From Megalonaias nervosa (Eukaryota > Mollusca > Bivalvia > Unionida > Unionidae), in the NCBI GenBank assembly GCA_016617855.1, contig JAECUM010001825.1, forward strand, positions 1 to 64,000: a stretch of DNA of 64,000 nucleotides. The letters are read 5' to 3'. Below the pieces are notes generated by a model. The model made no database searches and was not told where the DNA came from. It saw only the letters and a program-made list of their open reading frames with translations. Both the position numbers and the translations under genes were made by a program. The first letter of the stretch is position 1, and the number at the start of each line of letters is the position of its first letter. This document shows, piece after piece, positions 35,398 through 47,018 of the stretch.

Positions 35398-35619
35398 TAC
35401 ATGGAAATTAAGTATAAAAAAAGTAACCCTTATCATTACAAATGTATCAAGTATCGAACTATGAAGAGATTCAAACACAAATATTCCTGGAAGAACTGAA
35501 AGATATCACTTGGTCAATAATTAATCTTTTGAAGACCCATCAAATGCTCTTGACATATGGATGTTAAGGTATGTTAACTGACACCCTGAGTACTCATGTT
35601 CCTATTAATTTCAAGAAAG

Positions 35620-36376
35620 TTGAGCAACAAAATCCACCCAATTGGATTACAGGTAATACACTGAATAAAATTCAAATGCAGAGGATAGATTTCATGCATT
35701 AAAAGATACAATTACAGATTATGGAGAATCAGAGTCAATTCAATGATTTAAAAGGCAAGGAAATCTTACTATTTCACAGAAATGTCTGAAGGTATAAAAA
35801 AATAACTTAGAAAACTCTGGAAAACCTTCAATGATTTGAAGGGCAAATCTTTCAAAAGCTGCCAAAATATGTATTAGTGATGGAAATGGTGACATGCATC
35901 AAAAACCTCTTGAAACTGCAAATGCACTCAATGATTTCTTTGTTTATATAAACAAAAGACTTGTGGATCTCGCAGCTTATAAAAGTTTCTCAAGTGATGA
36001 ATTAAATGAGCATATTTTCTCCAAACTTAGCAAAGAAAAGTATTTAAAAATACCTGAAATAAATCAAGTAATTGCACTTAAAATCTAAGTATTTCCTCAG
36101 ATATTTTTTCCAAACAGGCTAAAACTGACAAAAGTAACTCCAATATATAAGGGAGATCTTTCTGATATGAATAACCAAAGATCTATATCAGTTTTATCAT
36201 CACTTTCAAAGCTACCAGAAAGCATGTTTGCAATGAATTTAGAAACTACCTGGAATCTTTTCATTTACTACATCTATGACAATTAGGCTTTCATGAAGGA
36301 TATTCATGTGAGACTACACAAACTAGAATGGTGGATAATTAGTTAGCAGCAATAGATCAAGGTAACCTGGTAGGTA
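35620..36376 (+). pseudogene. LINE fragment (pre-RT linker and N-terminal RT), decayed
   Basis: Reads KRDRFHALKDT, LWKTFNDLKGK, GNGDMHQKPLETANALNDFF and LSKEKYLKIPEI, then after a deletion LKLTKVTPIYKGD, RSISVLSSLSKLPE, FHEGYSCETTQTRM and AIDQGNLVGT. This order is that of CR1/L2/Jockey-type LINEs between endonuclease and RT motif A. Several frameshifts and stops are present. The 64-codon frame at 35894-36088 belongs to it. It ends where repeat copy B begins. Confidence 0.75.
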
Positions 36377-39300
36377 CAGTGTGACTCTGCTAAAGCAAGC
36401 TCCGTTATAACATGGATTTGGATATAACAAAATCACAGTATGGCTCCTGAAATGTCATATACATGTATTTTTCTTGTACACAAAAAAAATTTCTTTCTCA
36501 AAAGTACAAGAAATAATGTGTAAAAAGTTTATTATCATTTTGGGGAAGAGATAACATATGAATTCTAATATAAGATGATCATGGCATGGCTCCTGAAATT
36601 TCATATACATGTAATTTTCTCGTACACAAACAATAGTTTTTTCTTCATAATAGTATGAAAAATAACTTGTAAAGTTTATTCAGGGATCATGCTGGGCTTT
36701 GCCAATACTGCAAATTGATTTCGTTTTTCCTTACTGGTGAGAAAATATACCATCTAGTGATTTCTTTTTTGCGACATTGTTGGTTGTTTTGGAGTTGAGA
36801 AATTTCAGAAGCAGCATGAAAGAAAGCTTCAAACTTGATATAAAATGCACTGGAATATATCTGTTGTTACATAAACAAATTTTTTGTTCATATTGATAAA
36901 CCATCTTAACAGTGCATTGTTCTGCAACAGTAAAATCCCTAGGGAGGTATGTTTCTCTATTTCACCAGTATAAAAAAAAACTTTGTTAAAAAACGTCTCA
37001 GTGAACTTGATGCCAAGAAAGCTACAGGACTTGATCCATGACTCATTAAAACTGCCTCAGCTATTTCAGATAGCATAACATACCAAACTTGTCAAATTTG
37101 ATTGAAAAACATATCCATGACTCGTTCATGTCATATTTTACCAAACACATGTTGTTACACCCTAATCAATCAGGCTTTAGACAGAAACATTCATGTGAGA
37201 CTGCCTTGATCTCCCTAACTGATAAATGGCTTCAAGCACTTGATCAAGGTAGAATAACAGGATCTGTATTTGTAGATTTCAGGAAAGCTTTTGACATGTT
37301 GGATCATGAAATCCTTTTCAAGAAACTGAAAATTTACCAGTGTGATGAAAGCACAATTAGATGGTTTACTTCATACTTAAGTGAGAGAACACAACATGTT
37401 TATATAAATAATGTTCTATCTGAACCTGAAGCAGTTAGATATGGAGTACCACAAGGCTCAATTCTAGGTCCACTGCTATCTATATTATTTGTTAATGACC
37501 TACCACTTTTACTAAGGGACTCAATTTCATCTACAGATCTCTACGCAGATGATACATTATTGTCAGACATCCAAAACACTATGCATGAACTGGAAATTTC
37601 TTTACAGGATGCCCTAAACAAACTGGACAATTGATGCACATGCAATGGCATGGTGGTAAATAAAGGTAAAACCGAAATATTACTTATCTCAACACTGCAA
37701 AAAAGAACAAATCTTGATTGGGATTAACTATATATGATACTGAAAGATAAAACTTAGCAAATGGTCTTTCGTGATAGACTGCTTTGTGTTTTGTAGATAA
37801 TAGCCTATCATGAGCTGAACATATCAAACATATCAATAAAAAAGTTAATTCAAGTTTATGGCTTCTCAGTAGGATAAGATATTTTCTCTCTGAAAGGCAC
37901 AGAAAACTATTTTATAACAGTTACATACCACCCTAGTTAGACTACTGTAATACAGTATGGGGTAATTCAAATGATAAAAACACAGCAAAGCTTGCACATT
38001 TTCAAAAAAGAGCATTTGGGCTAATATCAATCCAGAAGGAGAGCAATGAAAATTTAGCTGGTTAGTTTAAAATATTACCTATTAAAGACCAAATCCAGTT
38101 GAGAAAAGCCAAATTAATGTACAGGATATCCAATAATAGTGCTCCTGAATATTTACAATCACTATTCCTGTACAGGCTACCTGGTAATACTCCCCACCTG
38201 TAATCTATGTCTACCAAACAGAATAAAATTCCCAAACCAAATAAGGAATTATTTTAAAATAGTTTCCAATACTCTGCAACTTTTCTCTGCAATAGCATTC
38301 CAGTTGACATTAGAAATGCCCACTCTATTTCCTTCTTCCAAACTCAATATATCCAGTGGCTTCCGAGATGCAGTTAAAATAAATAAATTCCTTTTTATGA
38401 GGGCCTCAAGGTAGATTAGTTCTTCAGTTAATTGTGTTACCCTCTTTAAACAAAGTCATTATTATTATATCATAGTCCACTTATTCTGATATCTGGCCTG
38501 AGTGCTGTATTCTGTGAGATCTCTGCATTTTTTAGGGGTGACATTTCTGGTAGCGGAGATCAACCTGATGAGGCACTATCTCATAATGGATCTTTCAGAC
38601 AAAATAGTGTTGGACTATCGGCCACCCATTAGTAATTCATATATTTTTATTTCGGCTGACTTTAGTGTGTGGATGGTAAGTAAATTTCCTCTTCTTTTCA
38701 CTCAAAGAAGTAAATCCTTTGGAACACTCATATTGTCTGTAGTACTCTGTGTCAGAATAGAACACCTGTGTATCCATCATCTGTTGACCTTTTTAAATTT
38801 CTGACACATGCATACAAAGTAGCATCACTCTGCTACCAGAAATAACAAAAACAAGAAAGATAAACAAAAGGCACAGATCTATTTGTTGGTCTATTGTCAT
38901 GCTACTGGGATTAACTGCAATCGACCAACCTTTGAAGGCATGAGGAGTAACTGCTACAATCGACCAAGCGATGGCTAATTCCTTTTTTAAAAACAAATGT
39001 ACCCAGAAAAAATAGTTTTGCTGAAACTTCAAAGAAAAACTAATTACCTTTGAAGCACCAATCATTTTGTATAAATACTAAGCAAATGAAAACAATTAAG
39101 TCTCAATCAATGTTCTACAATGATTTGATGTTATCACTGCAAAAAGAAATGGACATTTGTTTGATCCTCCAAAGCTGTCCTTTAGTAGTGACTTCAATAA
39201 CACATGCACCCATCATCAAAGAAAGCCGACTATAATCTTCAATGAAAACAAAGAACCTTTCATCAAAGGAGGTCAGCATAAAACTTAATTAAAAACAATG

Positions 39301-39695
39301 GAATCTGATGGATTATTGCATTTTCCAAAGTGACTGAGCATGTTTATTGTGCCGTGAAAGTTTCTTCTTTGTTTATGGTTGCTAGCAATGGCTGCATAAA
39401 ATGCAAATTAAATTTCCAATATTTTGAAACCATACATATCTGGCCATCAAGCTAACTGGAAATGCATTATCTTGCAAAGATGTTTGTTAAACTTTTAAGT
39501 TTGTTCACGTTTTTATTTCCCTATGAATAGCCTCATCCCTGGGTAGCCTTGGCAAGATAATAACTGTCTCTGGCTGACAAAAATTCTGGGCCAATTTAAA
39601 TACATGTACATGTAGCATGTGGCCACATACTAATGGCAACAATATATAGTGAATTGTTTAGTGACAATCTGATATAGATTAAATGAGGACTACGA
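36377..39695. mobile_element. 1.7-kb interspersed repeat, copy B, split by a LINE
   Basis: Left part 36377-36916 and right part 38464-39695 are collinear with copy A (30915-32645). Copy A runs straight from ACCATCTTAACAGTACACAG to TTATATCATAATCC; in copy B the same junction is filled by a 1.5-kb LINE piece. Copy A therefore serves as the empty site. The frames at 38502-38804 and 38793-39065 lie in this repeat. Confidence 0.75.
36917..38463 (+). pseudogene. LINE insertion with reverse transcriptase (CR1/L2-like)
   Basis: A 5'-truncated LINE starting around ELDAKKATGLDP (37000). After an internal deletion an open frame (37089-37634) carries NQSGFRQKHSCETALISL, RT motif A (FVDFRKAFDMLDHEI), motif B (GVPQGSILGP) and the catalytic YADDT. 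Past a stop it continues as GMVVNKGKTEILLIS and, frameshifted, LDYCNTVWGN and SAPEYLQSLF. The 3' end is ATTATTATTATATC. The missing 5' half and several stops make it non-functional, although the RT active-site residues remain. Confidence 0.85.
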
Positions 39696-40374
39696 ACATT
39701 TTTTAATACATTTTAATAGTGTTTTCTAATGGGATGTGACTGATACATGAATTTTATAACACGTGATCTATACTCAGATTCATGGATTTTTCATATACAT
39801 GTACAGTACTAATGGATTATGGATTGTACTACACAAATGTAAGTTGTCAATATACAAGTGTACAAGCACATACTTTTGCACATGCTTTTATTAGACCCCT
39901 CCTGATACTTTTTAGGGACATGCATTATTTCTTGTCCAACATAGCGTTTCAAATTTTTGAGCGGGATAGGAGTTTGAATAACCATTTGAAAAATGTGCGG
40001 CAATGAGAATAACTTGAATGCAAAGTCTATGGGAATGTGATTGATCAATCTGTATGAAAAACTGAATGCCAGAACTAGCATTTTGCGACTTGTGCCATAA
40101 AGATTTTGAACTACAAAGAACAGCTGTACAGTAGTGGCTAACATGCTATAAATAGACAAGGAATTGAACCAGGATGATTTCAAAGTTAAATAATTCCAAA
40201 CTGATTCACGTCCAGAATATAAGGAGTGACAACTTATAGATCACTGGTGGGGAGTTGTTGACATTATTGCCAGATACCCATGTCTATCAAAGATAGTCAT
40301 ATCTTTGTGAAGTTTTCTTGGCCCATAAGTAAAATCATCCTTCAATATCATGAGTGGTTTTATTGTTTATATTA
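39696..40374. other. Intron, nothing recognised
   Basis: A minus-strand frame (39809-40183) and a plus frame (39782-40006) overlap here without domain or splice support. Confidence 0.4.
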
Positions 40375-40620
40375 CAGTAAATCCTGTTATGAGACTGCCC
40401 CTTCTGCCAACAAAAAACAGTCTCGCAAGACAGGTGGTCTCTCATAGCAAGTTTGTACAAAAAGACCAGTTTCCAAGATCCTGTTTCAGAACAATTTAAG
40501 AGAAAAATAACCACAATCACTGTGCATATATTCTATTCTTTATCAATAGTTCTTGCTAAAATATTGTATGCATTCATATCAAAACAAAATTATATAGCAA
40601 TAAAGATATACTTCTATCAG

Positions 40621-40869
40621 TTGTTGTTGTTGTTGGGGCTTAACGCCATTTTTCAGCACACGATAGGCTATACATGGCGGCCAGTATTAATGGTGGAGGA
40701 AGAAACCGGGAAATCCCCGGAAAGAACCACCGACCCACGAGAAGCTACTAGCAAGCTTTCTCACATATCCACATTCGCCAAATCCTAGACTCGAACCCAC
40801 GCAGAAAGAGGTGAGATGGCAGTGATCCGTAACGGAGTGCACTTTAGACCACTCGGCCACTCGGGGCCC
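40621..40869 (-). mobile_element. tRNA-derived SINE, family 1, copy 2
   Basis: Minus-strand copy: the (TTG)n at 40621 is the reversed CAA tail and CGGCCACTCGGGGCCC at the right is the tRNA head. A perfect 11-bp duplication, ACTTCTATCAG, flanks it (40610-40620 and 40870-40880). It is inserted in the pogo-like element. Confidence 0.95.
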
Positions 40870-40987
40870 ACTTCTATCAGTAAACAGGAAATCATATTTA
40901 CATTTGAAGATCACATATATTAGCATAAGAAATCGTTTCTGATTTACTCGTTTCCTTTATAACAACCTAAATCTGTTTTACCAATGT

Positions 40988-41095
40988 TTAAACTGCTTTT
41001 TTTCTAGTGGTCTGCTCTTTTTCACTTCTTTCAGTTACAATAATTATTTTCTCCAGGCTTAAAATTTGTCTCTTTTTAGCTGGAGGTTTGTCCAT
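40988..41095 (-). pseudogene. pogo-type transposase N-terminus
   Basis: From the ATG at 41095 it reads MDKPPAKKRQILSLEKIIIV and continues ERSEKEQTTRKKAV to a stop. The next frame then gives LNIGKTDLG. Basic start, LSLEEKI-like helix, EKG..RK and F.IGKTQ-like turn are the order of the Psq/CENP-B-type DNA-binding domain of pogo transposases. The catalytic DDE part was not found. Confidence 0.55.
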
Positions 41096-41825
41096 TGTTA
41101 TTAAGGTTCTAGGCGTTAACATTATTAGTGCCCAGTTGTAATATCGAACGTAAAGACGGTTTTGACTGGGGATTGGGAAAATATGAAAAATCTACACATG
41201 TGCATTGCATATCTAACAATTATGGAAATAAAAAGAAACAATTATCTCATCCAGAAACACAACCATTTACTCAGAGACAAAACTGAAAGGCTTCATTCTA
41301 AGAAGACGTACACAGATTAACTCTATAAACAAAGTGTGTAACCTGATCGCACCAACTTGAATAGATGACAACTTTGATTGGGATGTAATCACTTAACATC
41401 GGGGAAAAAAACAAGAAACATCACAAGTCTTGAACACTATCAATTGAATCCTGCAAACGATTCTCACTTGCTGGTTTAATAGACAATGACCTTATTCACA
41501 ACCAAGCAATACGGATTAACTCTAAAGACAATGTATGCAACCACTGCGTCAATTTCGGCACTACAAGGGCAATTCGTGACATGTACATTAGCCTGGTTTA
41601 TGGACTGTAGCCTTCATCACCGGTAGCCACAATCCTTTTTTTTTTAAATTATTCTTTTTATGATTGTTTTTTATCAGAACAATCATTACTAATCAAGTGG
41701 TCATTGTAACAATTGATTACATTTAGGTCAGAGGTGTCTATGTTCTCCTGATACAGTCGTTCATAGGGATTCTGGGTCCTACTCTACGATATAGGCCAGG
41801 AAGCAGGCTAAGTGTGGGAATAATT

Positions 41826-41922
41826 AGTCTGGTTTCCCTGCTTCGTATGCTCCCTGTGTTGCTCTCCCCTACACTAATAGCAGAGAACAGCGCAGGGAGC
41901 ATATGAAGCAGGGAACCAGACT
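41826..41922. repeat. Hairpin-forming inverted repeat, ~30-bp arms
   Basis: AGTCTGGTTTCCCTGCTTCG.. (41826-41856) pairs with CAGGGAGCATATGAAGCAGG.. (41893-41922) with one or two mismatches and a 36-base loop. It lies in the 5' part of the pogo-like element. It may be a nested MITE. Confidence 0.85.
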
Positions 41923-42298
41923 GGGGATTAATCTACACGTACTTAGTCTGGTTTACAACAGATACTATCAAACACTATAAGCATACTTAAAATATTTCAG
42001 ACATTGGTGGCCAGCCTATTATTTTTTTTATTATTTTTTTTTTAGAACGGTTTAAGCAGTCGATGTTCCAGGGATTAAATAAGGGTCGGTAGAGGTTATC
42101 CTCGTTTTTGTGATGCGGTCGTTCCTAGCAGTGTTGAAATGAATAGTTTGCCAAGTCTCTGCAGTCGCTGGTCGCATTCAGCAGGTGGTCGCTCATGACA
42201 GAGCATTTATATAATAAAATCGATCAATGTATTACGATTGTGGTCGGAAATGACATGTGGTCGCTCATAGCAGAGGTCGCTCATAACAATTTTTACTT

Positions 42299-43199
42299 TA
42301 TCAAAATATTCTAGTCGTGTTAGAATCCAGAGTAAAATAAAGATTAATTGCATCATGATAAATGTTTGTCACGGCTGCAAAAGAACAAGGACTCTTTCAA
42401 GCGACCACAACAGCATCACAGTTGGTACATTCAAAGTCAAGCCTGCAGTGCAACTCCCATATCTCTTGGATCATGATGTCATATAATTATAACATCTGTA
42501 TAATTTTATTTCAGGTACACTGAAATATTACCCTGGTTAATAAAGTCCTGTTTAATTCACATCCATTTTTTATCTGAATCCTTTTGAAATGTCTGAAAAA
42601 TTACTGAAACTTAAGTAAAATACTATATAATGGCCAAAACTTTGGTGAAATCTCAACATCTCTTTGCCAAAATCATTTTTAGTCAGTCATTGTTTCCTAT
42701 CTCAAGGTCAGCTGATTTTTTTTGTCAAAGGCTCATAAACCAACACAACTACATTTGTCCCCTTTATTATTTATAATATCTGGAGAAAAAATTCCAGTAT
42801 TTGCCCTAAACTCTTCAGATTGCAACAACAGAGCAATCAATTAACAGCTTGTCATGTATACATGCTAGCCTGAATAACATGTTGCAACAAGAAGTATGGT
42901 GTAAGGGGCATACATGAGGATAAATATTAATAATTTACCAGTCTTCCAACATCTTGAATTAAATTTCAACATTTCATTAGTGTGATCGATTTCTCAGGTG
43001 AAGGGGACCCAGTGGGTATTGGGCTATCAGATTTTTTTTTAGCACTGAATGTAATTCAAATGGCTAATATTCTAGCTTTTCACCTAATAATGTACAATAT
43101 TAACAGATGTGACAGGGATCCTGTCAGGGTCTCAGCAAAATGAAAATTATTTTCTAGGGTCATGGTCTTCCAGCTAAATATTACAGTTTTGTTGGGGCC
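42299..43199. other. Intron, nothing recognised
   Basis: Apart from 42998-43050, which resembles 27836-27885, no feature was recognised. Confidence 0.4.
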
Positions 43200-44425
43200 A
43201 GTATTCCAGGATTTATCATGCAATTTTCCAGGGTTTTCCATGCTAGAATTGCCCAGGGTTTTCCATGCTTTTCCATGGTTTTTTTTTCCCATGGTTTTCC
43301 AGCCTACCCTGGAAAGAGCCTGGAATATTAGTCCAAATACTCCAGTGGTTTCCATGCTAGAATTGTCCAGCATTTTCCATGTCTTTTTTTCCATGGTTTT
43401 CCAGCCTACCCTGGACAGAGCCTGGAATATTAGCCCAAATACTCCAGTGTTTTCCATGCTAAAACTGTCCAGCATTTTCCATGTCTTTTTTTCCATGGTT
43501 TTCCAGCCTACCCTGGACAGAGCCTGGAATATTAATCCAAATACTCCAGTGGTTTCCATGCTAGAACTGTCCAGCATTTTCCATATCTTTTTTTCCATGG
43601 TTTTCCAGCCTACCCTGGACAGAGCCTGGAATATTAGTCCAAATACTCCAGTGGTTTCCATGCTAGAATTGTCCAGCATTTTCCATGTCTTTTTTTCCAT
43701 GGTTTTCCAGCCTACCCTGGACAGAGCCTGGAATATTAGTCCAAATACTCCAGTGGTTTCCATGCTAGAATTGTCCAGCATTTTCCATGTCTTTTTTTCC
43801 ATGGTTTTCCAGCCTACCCTGGACAGAGCCTGGAATATTAGTCCAAATACTCCAGTGGTTTCCATGCTAGAACTGTCCAGTATTTTCCATGTCTTTTTTT
43901 CCATGGTTTTCCAGCCTACCCTGGACAGAGCCTGGAATATTAGTCCAAATACTCCAGTGGTTTCCATGCTAGAATTGTCCAGCATTTTCCATGTCTTTTT
44001 TTCCATGGTTTTCCAGCCTACCCTGGACACAGCCTGGAATATTAGCCCAAATACTCCAGTGTTTTCCATACTAGAATTGTCCAGCATTTTCCATGTCTTT
44101 TTTTCCATGGTTTTCCAGCCTACCCTGGACAGAGCCTGGAATATTAGTCCAAATACTCCAGTGTTTTCCATGCTAGAACTGTCCAGCATTTTCCATGTCT
44201 TTTTTTCCATGGTTTTCCAGCCTACCCTGGACAGAGCCTGGAATATTAGTCCAAATACTCCAGTGTTTTCCATGCTAGAATTGTCCAGCATTTTTGACAC
44301 TTTTCTATGTCTTTTTTTCCATGGTTTTCCAGCCTACCCTGGACAGAGCCTGGAATATTAGTCAGAATATTCCAGCATTTTCCATGCTAGAGTTTTTTAT
44401 GCTTTTCCATAGTTTTTCATGGAAT
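43200..44425. repeat. 102-bp tandem array, ~11 copies, open on both strands
   Basis: The unit contains CCATGCTAGAATTGTCCAGC, TTTTCCATGGTTTTCCAGCC, TACCCTGGACAGAGCCTGG and AATATTAGTCCAAATACTCC. GCCTACCCTGGA recurs about every 102 bp from about 43306 to about 44331. Because 102 is 34 codons and the unit has no stops in one frame per strand, ~400-codon frames run on both strands (minus 34-mer core VFGLIFQALSRVGWKTMEK). Both are best treated as artefacts. Internal TTTTCCATG/TTTTCCAGC sub-repeats resemble hAT subterminal repeats such as those at 14895-14925. The edge copies are more diverged than the middle ones. Confidence 0.96.
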
Positions 44426-44791
44426 ACAATGGAAAATCTACTGCTGGGTAACTTATTTAAATTCTGATGATGAAATAATTTCATTCTTCCTTACTAAAAG
44501 TGTAATTAACTTTTGGTAATGTCAATGCGACCTACAACTGAATTGATGGTCATTTCTATTTTAACTTTTATTAAAGGAGAAAGAAAACATTCCAGTTTTC
44601 CTTATCAAAAATAGCCATTCTGATCTACAATATGGCAGATAGTAGATACCAAGGGAGAAAACTCTTGAATCAATGAAGACTATCAATAGGCAAAACTAGA
44701 AATAGACATACAGATTACACACAAACAACACTATTTTGCAAAGTTCTTGAAAAATGTTGTGGTACAAAATCTTATTTAAAAGCTAACTCAC

Positions 44792-44984
44792 TTGTTTCTT
44801 GCTGCTTTTTTAGTTTCTCTTGAGCTTCCTTCAGCTTGTCCATCTCAATGTTGCGCAGGTATTTCATTACCCTATCATAGGTGTCTAACACCTCTTTGGG
44901 AGCTCCAGACACCAGAATGACACTTTTCTTCTGGTTTACTGATACCATAGCTTTTCCTTGACCCATGAGTTCCATCTTTGTAAT
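44792..44984 (-). CDS. PARP14-like: PARP14-like, KH-like domain exon
   Basis: 193 bp with acceptor AACATTTCAG and donor GTGAGT. It encodes ITKMELMGQGKAMVSVNQ, KKSVILVSGAPKEVLDTYDR and VMKYLRNIE, then a charged helix (KLKEAQEKLKKQQET). A beta-hairpin with VILVSG and an alpha-helix after APKEV suits the KH-like repeats found between macrodomains and the catalytic part of PARP14 (family knowledge). Phase 0 in, phase 1 out. An alternative acceptor 15 bp upstream would add five residues in another phase and is less compatible with the previous exon. Confidence 0.85.
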
Positions 44985-46339
44985 CTGAAATGTTACTGAT
45001 TTATCTGAAATATATACAATGTGGCAACATGACATCTGATTAATGATGTGAGAGAATATGCAGTAAAAAAACATGGCTGACATAATTACTGAAAGACAAT
45101 GATACAGTTTGTGCATACATTCAAAAGAATTTCTGCAAATTGTGTCCTTCTGAGCATAAAAATAAAAACTTAAGGAGTTTATCATCACAACCAAGGCAAG
45201 TTGCAGTTATCTGTAATCATAACATTACAGACAGAGATGGAGGGTTAAGGGGAACTCAAAAAGTGTGTTTTGTGGTACCATGCAGGTTCAACACACGTTA
45301 TGACAACACGTGCCTTTGTAGAACTGAGAATAAGTTATGTACTCATATAAACCTATAAAAATTGATTGGAAATTCAAATTTGAATAAAAGAAAATAAAAG
45401 ATAAATTTTCTTTGAAGCATTTGGACTGGTAACTGAAGTTGCTGACTAAGTTGTGGCCTCAATAGTTCATTGGATGGTTTGAAGGTGATGCAAATATTAG
45501 TGTTCATCTTTGCACTGATTAAAATCTGGAGGGTACTGTTGTTCAAACATAGCTGAAGAGCTTTTCAGCACTTGATCTTAACATTTTTAGTACTAACAGA
45601 ATTTTGACAGTTGTAATATTTTAACAAGCAAACATCAAGTTGTTTTCAACAGTCCACTAACATTTTTCAAACTTTTCAATACAAAATATCACTAGCAAGA
45701 AACTAATTCATTTTTTTCAGATAGCAAAATTTACTGGCATATTAGAACTGCAACTAGCAAAATGCAAGTTGGTACAATCAATTTCAATCACTGTTGTGAA
45801 ACTTTTCTGAACACTAAAAATGTCTTTTCTGTATCTGCCCTGATGCTATGCTGATGGATGTCATTTACATTACACAGAATGATGTAATTTTTATATTTTT
45901 GCTGTATATGAAAAGTATAAAATGCACCCACGAGCTGCTGAACATCACAAAATTAAACTCTGACAACACGAATTTGTGAAATTTAGATTTGATGGGCTTT
46001 CCTTGCTGCACAGAGGACTCATCCTTTCCTGAATTTCCATATTTGCCTTCCAAAATGAATAAATACTTCCGCACTGCTAGCTATACCATTCCATTGCAAG
46101 GGAAGAACCCCATATCAGTAATTTCAAATAGTTCTTATCTTAGGTTATTTTCCTTGCTTTCCATGAATAACAACTGGCAAGTAATCCCATGCACTGTACC
46201 ATGTGGATTACATAGTTTCAATATGAAATTACTAAAACTCAGAATCTCTCAACATTCCCCAAGAGCTACAAGATAATAATATAATTCTATAAGTAATAAT
46301 CTAACCTATCTAAGATCTTTATAATACAAGTTCATATAC
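44985..46339. other. Intron, nothing recognised
   Basis: Frames such as 45989-46276 lack domain or splice support. Confidence 0.4.
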
Positions 46340-46560
46340 CGAATCAAATCAAAATCTGATCAGCAATAACACCTCATGAGCAGTAACTTATAACTAGCCC
46401 TGCCAATCAGGCACTAGATCACATCCATAATATGCATGGATATTGCTCACAGTCAGACTTAACCAAAATTTGATGATACAAGTTTACACACCAATCTGAT
46501 CAAAATCATCTCATTATTATGCATGGATGTTGCTCATCAGAGATCTTGATAACACTAATT
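46340..46560 (+). repeat. Degenerate repeat related to 52250-52640
   Basis: Shares ACACCAATCTGATCAAAATC, CATTATTATGCATGGATGT and GCTCATCAG..ATCTTGATAA with 52250-52640. At least two units per block. Confidence 0.65.
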
Positions 46561-47018
46561 TTTCTACTAAAATATGTTTCTTTGATAATACTTAACTGAT
46601 CACATTACCTTAGGAGAACTACTACTATAACCTTGTAAATCCAGTCCTCCCAGATAAAAACTTATTAGCTAGAAAGCTACAATTTATCTGCAAAACTTGG
46701 TGGCAGTTAGATAAAGTGATCCCCCACTAATACCAAAACAGACACTAAATCCTGTGAATTCTGTAGTGGAAAGCATGCTCTCTATAATGATGTAACTGCC
46801 AGTAGGCTAGGAGTGTGTATGTGTATTAGGATTGGGTAAGTATTAATGAAGAAACATTTTACAAGAAAAATTGGTTATTTCTTAAAATACGTAACCAGCT
46901 TGAGCGACTTCTCCACTACTGGTTGTGAGAACTGTTTGTACCTGATACCATATTTTAATGAGATGTAGATATGCAGGTTCAGGAACTCTGAACAGGGATG
47001 AAACACCTGTCATCTTGG

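Larger units (their letters stand above)
40375..42298 (-). mobile_element. pogo-like DNA transposon, internally degraded
   Basis: The left end after TA is CAGTAAATCCTGTTATGAGA; the right end inverted is AAGTAAAAATTGTTATGAGC, then TA. TGGTCGCTCATAGCAG-type subterminal motifs occur at both ends (40430-40450 and 42185-42285). A transposase start lies inside on the minus strand (41095). A SINE inserted later at 40621-40869. Most of the transposase is deleted. Confidence 0.7.

Noticed and set aside
43080..44361. 406- and 399-codon open frames on opposite strands
   Set aside because: Both follow from a stop-free 102-bp unit whose length is a multiple of three; no splice sites, domains or codon bias support a protein.
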